DNA from: CAWIXB01 sp963839955
GTDB lineage: Bacteria; Actinomycetota; Actinomycetes; JACCUZ01
Assembly: GCA_963839955.1 (NCBI GenBank)
Contig: CAWIXB010000001.1
Span: 1,302,001 to 1,366,000, forward strand
DNA length: 64,000 nucleotides
Reading direction: 5' to 3'
This document shows, piece after piece, positions 1 through 8,329 of the stretch (position 1 is its first letter; every line of letters starts with the position of its first letter). The position numbers were made by a program, and so were the translations under genes. The notes under the pieces were generated by a model. The model was given only the letters and a program-made list of their open reading frames with translations, searched no databases and was not told the origin of the DNA.

Positions 1-111
1 CCTCGCGGTCGGCGCTGATCCCCTCTCCGTCCCTCGCGTCTCCTGGTGTGTCTACACCGACGCGGGCGCCAAGGTTCCGAAAAGCCGTGGGTCCGTGTTG
101 ATCAGAGCTGG

Positions 112-2631
112 TCAGAGCTGGTCCACCGCGGTGACGTGCACGACGGCGTACCCGGCCTCGTCCGACGCAGCCAGGTCGACCTCGGCGCTGATGCCCCAGT
201 CGTGGTCGCCAGCAGGGTCGTCGAAGATCTGCCGCACCACCCAGGTGGCCGGTGCCTCGTCGACGATGAGCAGCTGCGGTCCGCGGGCGTTGGGTCCGGT
301 GCCGATCTCGTCGTGCTCGTCGTAGTAGTCGTCGAGCGCCGTGGCCCACTGCTGCGCGTCCCAGCCGTCGTCGGCATCCAGCTCGCCGAGCAGGTCCGGC
401 CGTCGCAGCGCCGCGAGCTCGACGCGGCGAAAGAGCGCGTTGCGCACGAGCACCCGGAAGGCGCGGGCGTTGGTCGTCACGCCCGCGGGCCGGTCGTCAC
501 GGAGCACGGGCGCCGCCTCTGCAGCCACTTCCGGCGACACCAGCCGTTCCCACTCGTCGAGCAGGCTGGAGTCGGTCTGGCGTACCGTCTCGCCGAGCCA
601 CTCGGTGAGGTCGACGATCTCGTCGGTGCGTGCAGAGTCGGGCACGGTCTGGCGCAGCGCCTTGTAGGAGTCGGCGAGGTAGCGCAGCACCAGCCCTTCG
701 GACCGGGCCAGGCCGTAGAACCCGACGTACTCGACGAACGTCATCGCGCGTTCGAACATGTCACGCGCCACCGACTTGGGCTTCAGCGCGTAGTCGGCCA
801 CCCACGGGTGCCCGCGGCAGTAGGTCTCGTAGGCGTGCTCGAGCAGCTCGGCGAGCGGCTTCGGGTGGGTCACGTCCTCGAGCAGCTCCATGCGCTCGTC
901 GTACTCGATGCCCTCGGCCTTCATCGCGGCGACCGCCTCACCCCGCGCCTTGGACCGCTGCGCCGAGATCACCTGGCGCGGGTCCTCCAGGGTCGACTCG
1001 AGCACCGAGAGGACATCGAGCGCGTACGTCGGTGACTCGCTGTCGAGCAGGTCGAGCGCAGCCATCGCGAACGGCGAGAGCGGCTGGTTCAGCGCGAAGT
1101 CCGGCTGCAGGTCGATGGTGAGCCGGACCATGCGGCCGTCGGCCTCCGGCTCGTCGAGACGCTGCACCACACCTCCGGCCAGCAGCGCGCGGTAGATGGC
1201 GATCGCCTCGCGGATGTGGCGCAGCTGGGCCGGCCGGTCCTCGTCGCTCTCCTCGATGAGGTGACGCATCGCGGCGTACGGGTCACCCGGACGCGCGATC
1301 ACGTTGAGCAGCATCGAGTGGCTGACCCTGAGGCTCGAGGTCAGCGGTTCGGGATCGGCCGCGACGAGCCGCTCGAACGTCGGCTCGCCCCAGGACACGA
1401 ATCCCTCCGGCGGCTTCCTCTTCACCAGCTTGCGGCGCTTCTTCGGGTCGTCACCCGCCTTGGCGATGGCCTTCTCGTTCTCGACGACGTGGTCGGGCGC
1501 CTGCACGACGACGGTGCCCGCCGTGTCGAAGCCGGCCCGTCCGGCGCGGCCTGCGATCTGGTGGAACTCGCGCGCCTTGAGGTGCCGCGTGCTCACCCCG
1601 TCGTACTTGCTGAGCGCGCTGATCAGCACCGTGCGGATCGGCACGTTGATGCCGACACCCAGGGTGTCGGTGCCGCAGATCACCTTGAGCAGTCCCGCCT
1701 GCGCCAGCGTCTCGACCAGGCGGCGGTAGCGCGGCAGCATGCCCGCGTGGTGCACACCGATGCCATGGCGGACGAGCCGCGACAGGGTCTTCCCGAACCC
1801 GGCGGTGAAACGGAAGCCAGCGATCATCTCGGCGATCTCGTCGCGCTCCGCGCGGGTGGCGACGTTGACGCTGGTCAGCGCCTGCGCGCGTTCGAGCGCG
1901 GCGACCTGCGTGAAGTGCACGACGTAGACGGGCGCCTGCTTGGTGGCGAGCAGGTCCTCCAGCGTCTCATGTATCGGCGTCTTCGCGTAGTAGTAGGAAA
2001 GCGGCACCGGGCGCTCCACCGAGCTGACCACGGCTGTCGACCTTCCGGTACGACGGGTCAGGTCGGCCTCGAAGCGGGTGACGTCGCCGAGCGTCGCCGA
2101 CATCAGCAGGAACTGCGCGTGCGGCAGCTCGAGCAGCGGCACCTGCCAGGCCCAGCCGCGGTCGGGGTCGGCGTAGAAGTGGAACTCGTCCATGACGACG
2201 AAGCCCACGTCGGTGTCGGCGCCCTCGCGCAGCGCGAGGTTGGCGAGCACCTCGGCGGTGGCGGTGATGATGGGAGCGTCGGCGTTGACCGACGCGTCTC
2301 CGGTGAGCATGCCGACCTTGTCCGCGCCGAACATGTCGCAGAGGGCGAAGAACTTCTCCGACACCAGCGCCTTGACCGGGGCGGTGTAGAAGCTGCGCCG
2401 GCCCTGCGCGAACGCGGTGAAGTGGGCGCCGGCCGCGACCAGGCTCTTGCCCGAGCCGGTGGGCGTCGCCAGGACGACGTTGGACCCCGTCACGATCTCG
2501 ATCAGCGCCTCGGCCTGGGCGGGATAGAGGGCCAGGCCCTGGTCTGCGGTCCAGCCGGCGAACGCGTCGTAGAGGCCGTCGGGGTCCGGCTCGGCCGGCA
2601 GGCGGTCTAGGAGGCGCATGGTGGCCACCAT
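112..2631 (-). CDS. DEAD/DEAH-box RNA helicase, DUF3516 family
   Basis: Superfamily 2 helicase of about 839 aa, predicted to unwind RNA with ATP in the cytoplasm. Visible motifs in order are Walker A ATPTGSGKS, the Walker B variant DEFH, the coupling motif SATLG, GVHHAGMLPRYRR and the motif VI region QIAGRAGRAGFD, followed by a long DUF3516-type C-terminal region. The frame is open far upstream, but helicase-like sequence begins at MRLLDRLPAEPD. I use the ATG at 2631 (MVATMRLL), with the in-frame ATG at 2619 as alternative; neither has a strong ribosome binding site. It is divergent from the symporter gene, so the two share a 262-bp intergenic region. Family assignment is firm, substrate unknown. 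Confidence 0.9.
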   Translation of the reverse strand: MVATMRLLDRLPAEPDPDGLYDAFAGWTADQGLALYPAQAEALIEIVTGSNVVLATPTGSGKSLVAAGAHFTAFAQGRRSFYTAPVKALVSEKFFALCDMFGADKVGMLTGDASVNADAPIITATAEVLANLALREGADTDVGFVVMDEFHFYADPDRGWAWQVPLLELPHAQFLLMSATLGDVTRFEADLTRRTGRSTAVVSSVERPVPLSYYYAKTPIHETLEDLLATKQAPVYVVHFTQVAALERAQALTSVNVATRAERDEIAEMIAGFRFTAGFGKTLSRLVRHGIGVHHAGMLPRYRRLVETLAQAGLLKVICGTDTLGVGINVPIRTVLISALSKYDGVSTRHLKAREFHQIAGRAGRAGFDTAGTVVVQAPDHVVENEKAIAKAGDDPKKRRKLVKRKPPEGFVSWGEPTFERLVAADPEPLTSSLRVSHSMLLNVIARPGDPYAAMRHLIEESDEDRPAQLRHIREAIAIYRALLAGGVVQRLDEPEADGRMVRLTIDLQPDFALNQPLSPFAMAALDLLDSESPTYALDVLSVLESTLEDPRQVISAQRSKARGEAVAAMKAEGIEYDERMELLEDVTHPKPLAELLEHAYETYCRGHPWVADYALKPKSVARDMFERAMTFVEYVGFYGLARSEGLVLRYLADSYKALRQTVPDSARTDEIVDLTEWLGETVRQTDSSLLDEWERLVSPEVAAEAAPVLRDDRPAGVTTNARAFRVLVRNALFRRVELAALRRPDLLGELDADDGWDAQQWATALDDYYDEHDEIGTGPNARGPQLLIVDEAPATWVVRQIFDDPAGDHDWGISAEVDLAASDEAGYAVVHVTAVDQL

Positions 2632-2661
2632 CCTGCCAAGAGCGGCCAACCGATCCCCGGG

Positions 2662-2690
2662 CTGACAAAGTGGAGTAGACCAGTGTAGAA
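2662..2690 (+). promoter_or_regulatory. candidate promoter of the symporter gene
   Basis: CTGACA (2662-2667) and GTAGAA (2685-2690) are separated by 17 bp, resembling a housekeeping -35/-10 pair. It lies in the 2632-2893 divergent intergenic region, about 200 bp upstream of the symporter start. Nothing else stands out in that region. Confidence 0.35.
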
Positions 2691-2893
2691 AGGATGAAAC
2701 GGACAGCCCTGGTCGTTGGAGCCGGAATGAGCGAGATGCGCGCGGGAGACCTGCGCGAGCCTGCGTCGCCCCATGCGGGGCTGACGGTGCGCCGCCACGT
2801 CGACTTCCGGCGCCAGGCCAGCGCGTTGTGTCGCGGCTGAGGCAGAACCCCCGGCCCCGCCCCGCCCAGTCCGTCCTCCTGAAAGGTCCTACC

Positions 2894-4285
2894 GTGCTCC
2901 GCACCGTGAAGCGGACGCCCTTCGGCGTCCAGATCCTGCTCGGCCTCGTCCTCGGCGTCGTCCTCGGTCTCATCGCCCGCAACATCGGCACCGTCGGCGA
3001 CGGCGGGGCCAACTGGCTCACCACGACCCTCGAGACCGTCGGCGACACGTTCGTCACCCTGCTCAAGACGCTTGTGCCGCCGATCGTCTTCCTCGCGGTG
3101 GTCGCCAGCATCGCCAACCTCGCGAAGGTCACCAACGCGGCCCGCCTCGCGGGTCAGACCCTGCTGTGGTTCGCCATCACGGCACTGGTGTCCGTGGGCA
3201 TCGGCATCGGCCTGGGCGTGCTGACCGATCCCGGTGAGCGGACGTCGGTCGCCCGCGACGCGGCCGCCGAACCGAGCACCACCGGTACCTGGCTCGACTT
3301 CCTGAACGGCCTCGTGCCGTCGAACATCTTCGGTCTCGGAGCCGAGACGGCGGAAGAAGGTGGCGCGCTCGAGACCACGCTGTCGTTCAGCGTCCTGCAG
3401 ATCCTGGTGATCAGCCTCGTGGTCGGCGTCGCTGCCCTGCGCGCCGGCGAGGCCGCGCAGCCGTTCCTGAGCTTCGTCCGCTCGGCGCTCACCATCGTGC
3501 AGACGATCCTGTGGTGGGTGATCCGCCTCGCGCCCATCGGCACCGTCGGCCTGCTGGGCACCGCCGTCGCGACGTACGGCTGGGATGCGCTCTCGCCCCT
3601 TGGCGTCCTCGTCGGGGACGTCTACCTCGGTCTCGCGCTCGTCCTCCTCGTGCTGTACCCCGTGCTCCTGCGGGTGCACGGGCTCTCGCCGGTGAAGTTC
3701 TTCTCCGGCGCGTGGCCGGCGATCCAGCTCGGCTTCGTCTCCCGCTCGTCGGTCGGCACCATGCCGGTGACGGAGAGCGTGACCGAGCGCAACCTCGGCG
3801 TACCGCGCTCGTACGCGTCGTTCGCGGTGCCGCTCGGTGCGACCACCAAGATGGACGGCTGCGCAGCCATCTACCCGGCGCTCGCGGCCATCTTCGTCGC
3901 GCAGTTCTTCGGGGTCTCCCTCGGTGTTACCGACTACCTGCTGATCGCGTTCGTGTCGGTTGTCGGGTCGGCGGCGACTGCGGGCCTCACCGGCGCGACG
4001 GTGATGCTCACCCTGACCCTGTCGACGCTGGGGCTCCCGCTCGAGGGCGTGGGGCTGCTGCTCGCGATCGACCCCGTGCTCGACATGGGTCGCACCGCGG
4101 TGAACGTGGCCGGTCAGGCGCTGGTGCCGACGATCGTCGCGAAGCGCGAGGGCATCCTCGACATCGACCGCTACCGGGCCAGCCGGCGCGGGCAGGTGGT
4201 CGGCGAGAGTGCCGAGCCGAGCAAGCGCAGCGAGCGCGCGGTCACCGAGGTGCGCCAGCCCGTCGGCGCGGGTGCTCGCGGCTGA
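2894..4285 (+). CDS. dicarboxylate/amino acid:cation symporter (DAACS family)
   Basis: Inner-membrane secondary transporter of 463 aa in the GltP/DctA family, importing glutamate/aspartate or C4-dicarboxylates with Na+ or H+. The hydrophobic pattern fits eight membrane helices with two re-entrant loops. Family hallmarks are SRSSVGTMP (serine-rich hairpin), TTKMDGCA (the usual NMDG-like unwound segment) and DPVLDMGRTAVNV near the end. GTG at 2894 is preferred because GAAAGG lies just upstream and homologous sequence starts at VLRTVKRTPFG; the longer in-frame reading from 2828 adds a Pro/Arg-rich stretch unlike the family. Substrate cannot be fixed from sequence. Confidence 0.88.
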   Translation: MLRTVKRTPFGVQILLGLVLGVVLGLIARNIGTVGDGGANWLTTTLETVGDTFVTLLKTLVPPIVFLAVVASIANLAKVTNAARLAGQTLLWFAITALVSVGIGIGLGVLTDPGERTSVARDAAAEPSTTGTWLDFLNGLVPSNIFGLGAETAEEGGALETTLSFSVLQILVISLVVGVAALRAGEAAQPFLSFVRSALTIVQTILWWVIRLAPIGTVGLLGTAVATYGWDALSPLGVLVGDVYLGLALVLLVLYPVLLRVHGLSPVKFFSGAWPAIQLGFVSRSSVGTMPVTESVTERNLGVPRSYASFAVPLGATTKMDGCAAIYPALAAIFVAQFFGVSLGVTDYLLIAFVSVVGSAATAGLTGATVMLTLTLSTLGLPLEGVGLLLAIDPVLDMGRTAVNVAGQALVPTIVAKREGILDIDRYRASRRGQVVGESAEPSKRSERAVTEVRQPVGAGARG

Positions 4286-4291
4286 CCGGAC

Positions 4292-5113
4292 TCAGCGCGC
4301 GGCGTGGACGTGGCCGAGCACCGCGTGCGCGACCTCGTGCGGTCGTGTCTCGGGCAGCCAGTGACCCGTGTCGACCTCGACCGACCGGAACGCGCCTCGC
4401 ACGTACTGTCCGGTGGCCCCTGCCGCGGCAGGAGCGAAGAACGGGTCGTGCCGACCCCAGAGGTAGGTCGTCGGCACGGTGATCGCTCCTGCCCGGTAGG
4501 TGCGCGAGGCGACGAGGCCGCGGTACCACCCGAGTGCGCCGGCGAGCGTGCCCGGCTCGCACATCCGCGCGGCGTAGCGTTCGACGGCGTCGTCCGGCAG
4601 GCCGGAGCGCGAGAGGAGCGCACGCATCGCTGCGCCGTCGCGCGCGAGTGCCAGCGCCTCGGGCAGCGCGGGTACCTGGAACAGCGCCATGTACGACGAC
4701 CGCATCACCTGCGCCAGGCCGGCCGCCTTCATCGCGGCCGGGTGCGGCGTCGACAACGCGGTGATCGAGAGGACCCGGTCGGCGTGGCGTCCGGCAAGCG
4801 GCCAGGCAACCGCGCCACCCCAGTCGTGACCGACCACGTGGGCGGCCTCCACACCCGCGGAGTCGAGCAACGCGAGCACGTCCGCGACGAGCTCCGGCAG
4901 CGCGTACGACGGTCGGCCGGTCGGCTGCGCGCCGGGGGAGTAGCCGCGCTGGAGAGGCACGAGTACCCGCAGGCCCTGCGCCGTGAGCAGCGGCGACACC
5001 TCGTCGTAGGCCGTCGTGTCCTGCGGGAAGCCGTGCAGGCAGACGACTGCGTCGCCGTCGCCGCCACTGTCGCGCACCTCGAAGACGAGGCCCTCGCGCT
5101 CGAAGTGGTCCAA
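4292..5113 (-). CDS. alpha/beta hydrolase, epoxide hydrolase-like
   Basis: Cytosolic alpha/beta-hydrolase of 273 aa. HGFPQ forms the oxyanion-hole loop near residue 27. The nucleophile elbow is GHDWGG, with aspartate as nucleophile as in epoxide hydrolases and haloalkane dehalogenases. WGRHDPFF carries the probable acid and DTGHWLP the catalytic histidine. A helical cap lies between the two halves. Its 3' end is 6 bp from the convergent symporter gene with no terminator stem in between. The exact substrate is unknown. Confidence 0.85.
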   Translation of the reverse strand: MDHFEREGLVFEVRDSGGDGDAVVCLHGFPQDTTAYDEVSPLLTAQGLRVLVPLQRGYSPGAQPTGRPSYALPELVADVLALLDSAGVEAAHVVGHDWGGAVAWPLAGRHADRVLSITALSTPHPAAMKAAGLAQVMRSSYMALFQVPALPEALALARDGAAMRALLSRSGLPDDAVERYAARMCEPGTLAGALGWYRGLVASRTYRAGAITVPTTYLWGRHDPFFAPAAAGATGQYVRGAFRSVEVDTGHWLPETRPHEVAHAVLGHVHAAR

Positions 5114-5132
5114 GGTCCGCTCCTGCTCTGCG

Positions 5133-7559
5133 TCAGCCGGCGGATGTCGCCGTCGGTGTGGGGGTCGCAGTGCTGGTTGGCGTCGGCGGGGTGCTGGACG
5201 CGCTCGGGGGCGATCGCGGTGGCGTTGATGACGACGGCGATGCCGCCGAGGACGAGCCGGCGCCGGCGGTCGGGGCGGTCGACCCTGGCCGGCCGGTCTC
5301 GGTCGAGGTGTGATTACCGCTCGGTGCGCCTTGGCCCGAGGGCGGCTCGCCGGAGCCGCTGGGGGCGACCGACGGTCCGGCGGTCGCCGTACTGCCCGCT
5401 GTGGAGGTCGCGTTCTCGAGGATGTCGAGGATCTCCTTCTCGAAGCTGGTGAGCTTGGCCCGCAGCTGGCTCAGCGGGACGTCGCCGATGTTGGCGCCGA
5501 ACTCCTCGATCTGGCGCCACAGCGCGTCGAGCTCGGCCATGGCGTCCGCGCCCAGCACCCCCGGCAGGGTCACGACGAGCTGCGTCGCGAGCGCATAGGT
5601 CACGCACTTCAGGCACGAGTAGTTCACCGCCGCCGCGATGTTCTGCGGGATGGTGATGTCGGCCTGGCCGACGATGAGGACGACCTGGAAGCCGACGGCG
5701 ACGGTCGCGCAGGCTGTGCAGCTGGCGAGCGCGTAAGCCTCGTTCTTGTTGCCGACCGTGCCGTCGGTGGCCCACACCAGCGCGAACGCGACGTCGTAGA
5801 CGGTGGAGCCGTCGTCGGTGTTGACGGCCATCGCCTGGTTGTCACCCTCGCCGGGCGCCGCCGGCTTGTTGAACGGGAAGACCCAGGCCGGCTCGGCGCC
5901 TTCGCCTCCGGCGCCGTCGTCGCTCGCGGCGTCGACGTCGCCCGACTGCTTGGGCAGCAGGATCAACGCCAGCTGTGGGCTGTCTTTGGTCGGCAGCTCG
6001 CGGTCGGTGGCCCAGACGGTGCGCGTCGCCGCGCCCACCTGGCCGACCCGCAGGGCGGTGCTGTGCTGCACAGGGGCCTCGCCGGGGATCATCCCGGTGA
6101 GGGCCAGGCCGTCGACCAGCGTGCCCCGCTCGGTCGGCTGGATCGGCCGGTAGGTCGCACCGTCCGGCCACCAGGCCCAGGCGACAGCGGCCACGAGCGC
6201 GGCCGCCACGACAGCGGCCACGCCTCGGCGTACCGGCCGTCCCTCCGTGGCGGTCATCACCTTCGTCGTCGTCCGGCGGACGAGGCGGCTCAGCAGGTAG
6301 ACGATGGCGAGCACGGGCAGCGCGACTGCCAGCATCGACAGCACCGCCGCGCCCACGCCGAAGAAGTCGCCGGCAGCGAACGCCTCCTGCAACGTGTCCC
6401 ACTGCTTCACGAGACTCAGCCACGCGGTCGCCGCGACACGGGGGAGAACCACGACCATCATCACGAGCGAGAGCAGGAGCAGGGGGACGACGACCAGCAC
6501 CCAGACGCTGACGACCGCCCTGGCCCAGGGCTTGAGCGCCTGGCTCTGCGCCCTGCTCACCTTGGACTGCCCCCACCGCGACGGGAGCAGCCCGAGCAGC
6601 GTCGGCCGGATGTGCGCGTAGAGGTCGGGCACGCCGGTGATGTCGGCGAGGATGTGGTAGCCGTCGAAGCGCACCAGCGGCGCAAGCTGGCGCAGCATCT
6701 GGAGCAGCTGGGTGGCGATGACGAGCAGCAGTGCGTCCCACTCCGTGGCCGCCCAGATCCCGAACATTGCGACGGAGACGATGGCGTTGAAGTAGAGCCC
6801 GCCGAGGTCGACGCGCACCCGGCCACCACGGCCGAGGCGGTAGCTGTCGCTGACCTCGGTGTAGAACGCCGGCCAGACCAGGTAGAGACCGGCACCCATC
6901 ACGCCGGGTGTCGCCCCGCCGTAGCGGCATGCCGCGGCGTGACCGAACTCGTGGAAGCCCGCCGAGACCACGGTGATGGCGAACACGAGCAGGATCAGGG
7001 CCGGCCGGTCGAAGGCGTCGTACGTCGCCGACGCCAGGCCCTTCTCGAAGAGCACCCACGCACTGGTCGCAACGAACGCGGCGACCAGAGCGACCACGGC
7101 CACCGGGTGGAACAGCAGCGCGAACGGCGTCGTCAGCCGGCGCGTCGTGGCGGGGTTGGAGACGACGTACTTGAACCGCAACGCCAGGAGCGGGTTCGAC
7201 TTCCTGACCTCCGGCTCGGACCCGTCGACCCCACGGAGCAGCCCGAGTGGACGCAGCTTGCTCTCCACGAGGACGCGGACGTCGTCGGGAGCCAGCGATC
7301 TGCCGTAGCGACGGCTGACCGCAGTCGCAAGCTCGGCGTCGTCACGTTCGCCGTCGATGGCCTCGAGCAGGAGGTAGAGCAACCGGGTGAGCTGGACGGT
7401 CTGACCGTCGGCTCGGCGGACCAGCGCAGGAGGCGTGCGATAGCCCGACCCCGTGAGCTCGCCGATGAGCTCGACACCGCCCGCACGGCATGGCGGTGCC
7501 GCGGCTCCGGGACCGCCGTCGGCAGGCGTTCCGGCGGCGGTCGTCCCCGTCGTCGTCAA
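5133..7559 (-). CDS. M50-like membrane zinc metalloprotease with N-terminal PqqD/RRE-like domain
   Basis: Large polytopic membrane protein of 808 aa. Residues about 30-110 form a small domain resembling PqqD/RiPP-recognition folds (inference). A membrane helix then carries the zinc motif H203-E-F-G-H207 (FHEFGH), and RFDGYH around D299 supplies a plausible third ligand, as in site-2/SpoIVFB-type proteases annotated as peptide zinc metalloproteases. Further helices span about 345-370, 405-425 and 445-462. A C-terminal extracytoplasmic part has two CxxC pairs (C614/C617 and C649/C652) in similar hydrophobic contexts, and ends in an 85-residue Ser/Thr/Pro/Gly tail. Start is TTG at 7559, 15 nt after the stop of the repeat-protein gene, so the two are probably cotranscribed. 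Substrate is unknown; the neighbouring protein is the natural candidate. Confidence 0.75.
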   Translation of the reverse strand: MTTTGTTAAGTPADGGPGAAAPPCRAGGVELIGELTGSGYRTPPALVRRADGQTVQLTRLLYLLLEAIDGERDDAELATAVSRRYGRSLAPDDVRVLVESKLRPLGLLRGVDGSEPEVRKSNPLLALRFKYVVSNPATTRRLTTPFALLFHPVAVVALVAAFVATSAWVLFEKGLASATYDAFDRPALILLVFAITVVSAGFHEFGHAAACRYGGATPGVMGAGLYLVWPAFYTEVSDSYRLGRGGRVRVDLGGLYFNAIVSVAMFGIWAATEWDALLLVIATQLLQMLRQLAPLVRFDGYHILADITGVPDLYAHIRPTLLGLLPSRWGQSKVSRAQSQALKPWARAVVSVWVLVVVPLLLLSLVMMVVVLPRVAATAWLSLVKQWDTLQEAFAAGDFFGVGAAVLSMLAVALPVLAIVYLLSRLVRRTTTKVMTATEGRPVRRGVAAVVAAALVAAVAWAWWPDGATYRPIQPTERGTLVDGLALTGMIPGEAPVQHSTALRVGQVGAATRTVWATDRELPTKDSPQLALILLPKQSGDVDAASDDGAGGEGAEPAWVFPFNKPAAPGEGDNQAMAVNTDDGSTVYDVAFALVWATDGTVGNKNEAYALASCTACATVAVGFQVVLIVGQADITIPQNIAAAVNYSCLKCVTYALATQLVVTLPGVLGADAMAELDALWRQIEEFGANIGDVPLSQLRAKLTSFEKEILDILENATSTAGSTATAGPSVAPSGSGEPPSGQGAPSGNHTSTETGRPGSTAPTAGAGSSSAASPSSSTPPRSPPSASSTPPTPTSTATPTPTATSAG

Positions 7560-7574
7560 TGTCTGTTGGTGGGA

Positions 7575-8246
7575 CTACTGAGTGAGCTCGGAGTCCTGGT
7601 CGGCGGTCGCCTCGGCCTTGACGTCGTCGAGGTGCTGGCTGATGACGGCGTCCTGGTCCGCGATTGCGGTGGCCTCGGAGCCGACCGAGCCGACATTGGC
7701 CGCGACCGACGCGTCGATCGGCGCAGCGACGTTGGCGTTGGCCGCGACCGCGCCCGCAATGGGTGCCGCGATATCGGCGTCGAGCGCTGCGTTGACGTTG
7801 ACGTTGAGCAGGTCGCCGTTGAGGATCGCCGTCGGGTCGGTCGGTACGGCGCCCACGTCGGGCAGCGCGCTGCCGTCTGCGCCCGGTTCCACTGGAGTCG
7901 CTGCACCGTCGTCGACGACGTCATTGCCCTGGTCGATGACACTGTTCTGCGGAGCGTTGGCGATCGCCTCGCCCGAGATGCCCTGGTCGACGACCACGTC
8001 CTGGTCGGCGAGCGCGGCGGCGTTCGAGTCGAGCGAGAGGATGTTCGCGGCCACGGCCGCGTCGATCGGGGCGGCCACGTTGGCGTTGGCGGCCACGGCG
8101 AGGTCGATGGGGGCCGCCAGGTCGAGCGCGATGTCCAGGTCGACGTTGAGGTCGAGGAGCGAGATCACCTCCTTGTCGGGGAGCGCGGCGCCGGCCTCGG
8201 CCGCGAGCTCGTCCTTCGACAGCGGAATCAGGTTTGACTCGTCCAT
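7575..8246 (-). CDS. acidic Ala-rich repeat protein, putative partner or substrate of the M50-like protease
   Basis: Hypothetical protein of 223 aa with no Cys or Trp, strongly acidic, and without signal peptide or membrane helix. The N-terminus (DESNLIPLSKDEL ... ALPDKEVISLL) looks like a leader or recognition segment. Two related blocks follow, about residues 29-85 and 144-202, each built of a Leu/Asn/Asp stretch, then API....VAANANVAAPIDA.VAAN and a closing ADQD motif. ATG at 8246 is chosen because GGAGGAG sits 7 nt upstream; the frame is open to 8300 without a better site. It is the first gene of a pair with the M50-like protease 15 nt downstream. I do not recognise the family, and the function is unknown. 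Confidence 0.7.
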   Translation of the reverse strand: MDESNLIPLSKDELAAEAGAALPDKEVISLLDLNVDLDIALDLAAPIDLAVAANANVAAPIDAAVAANILSLDSNAAALADQDVVVDQGISGEAIANAPQNSVIDQGNDVVDDGAATPVEPGADGSALPDVGAVPTDPTAILNGDLLNVNVNAALDADIAAPIAGAVAANANVAAPIDASVAANVGSVGSEATAIADQDAVISQHLDDVKAEATADQDSELTQ

Positions 8247-8329
8247 GCCTCTACTCCTCCAGAGCTGATCGTCTGGGAACTTTGCTGCCCGACCAACCAC
8301 GGAAGAAACCCATACCTGCTGACGGTCAC

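Noticed and set aside
1..111. Gene at the left edge
   Set aside because: No frame here shows protein-like features or a start signal; nothing can be supported in these bases.
5310..8237. A 975-codon plus-strand frame opposite the M50-like protease and repeat-protein genes
   Set aside because: Same reason: the minus strand carries membrane segments, HEFGH and a good ribosome binding site, while the plus frame is Arg/Asp-rich shadow sequence.
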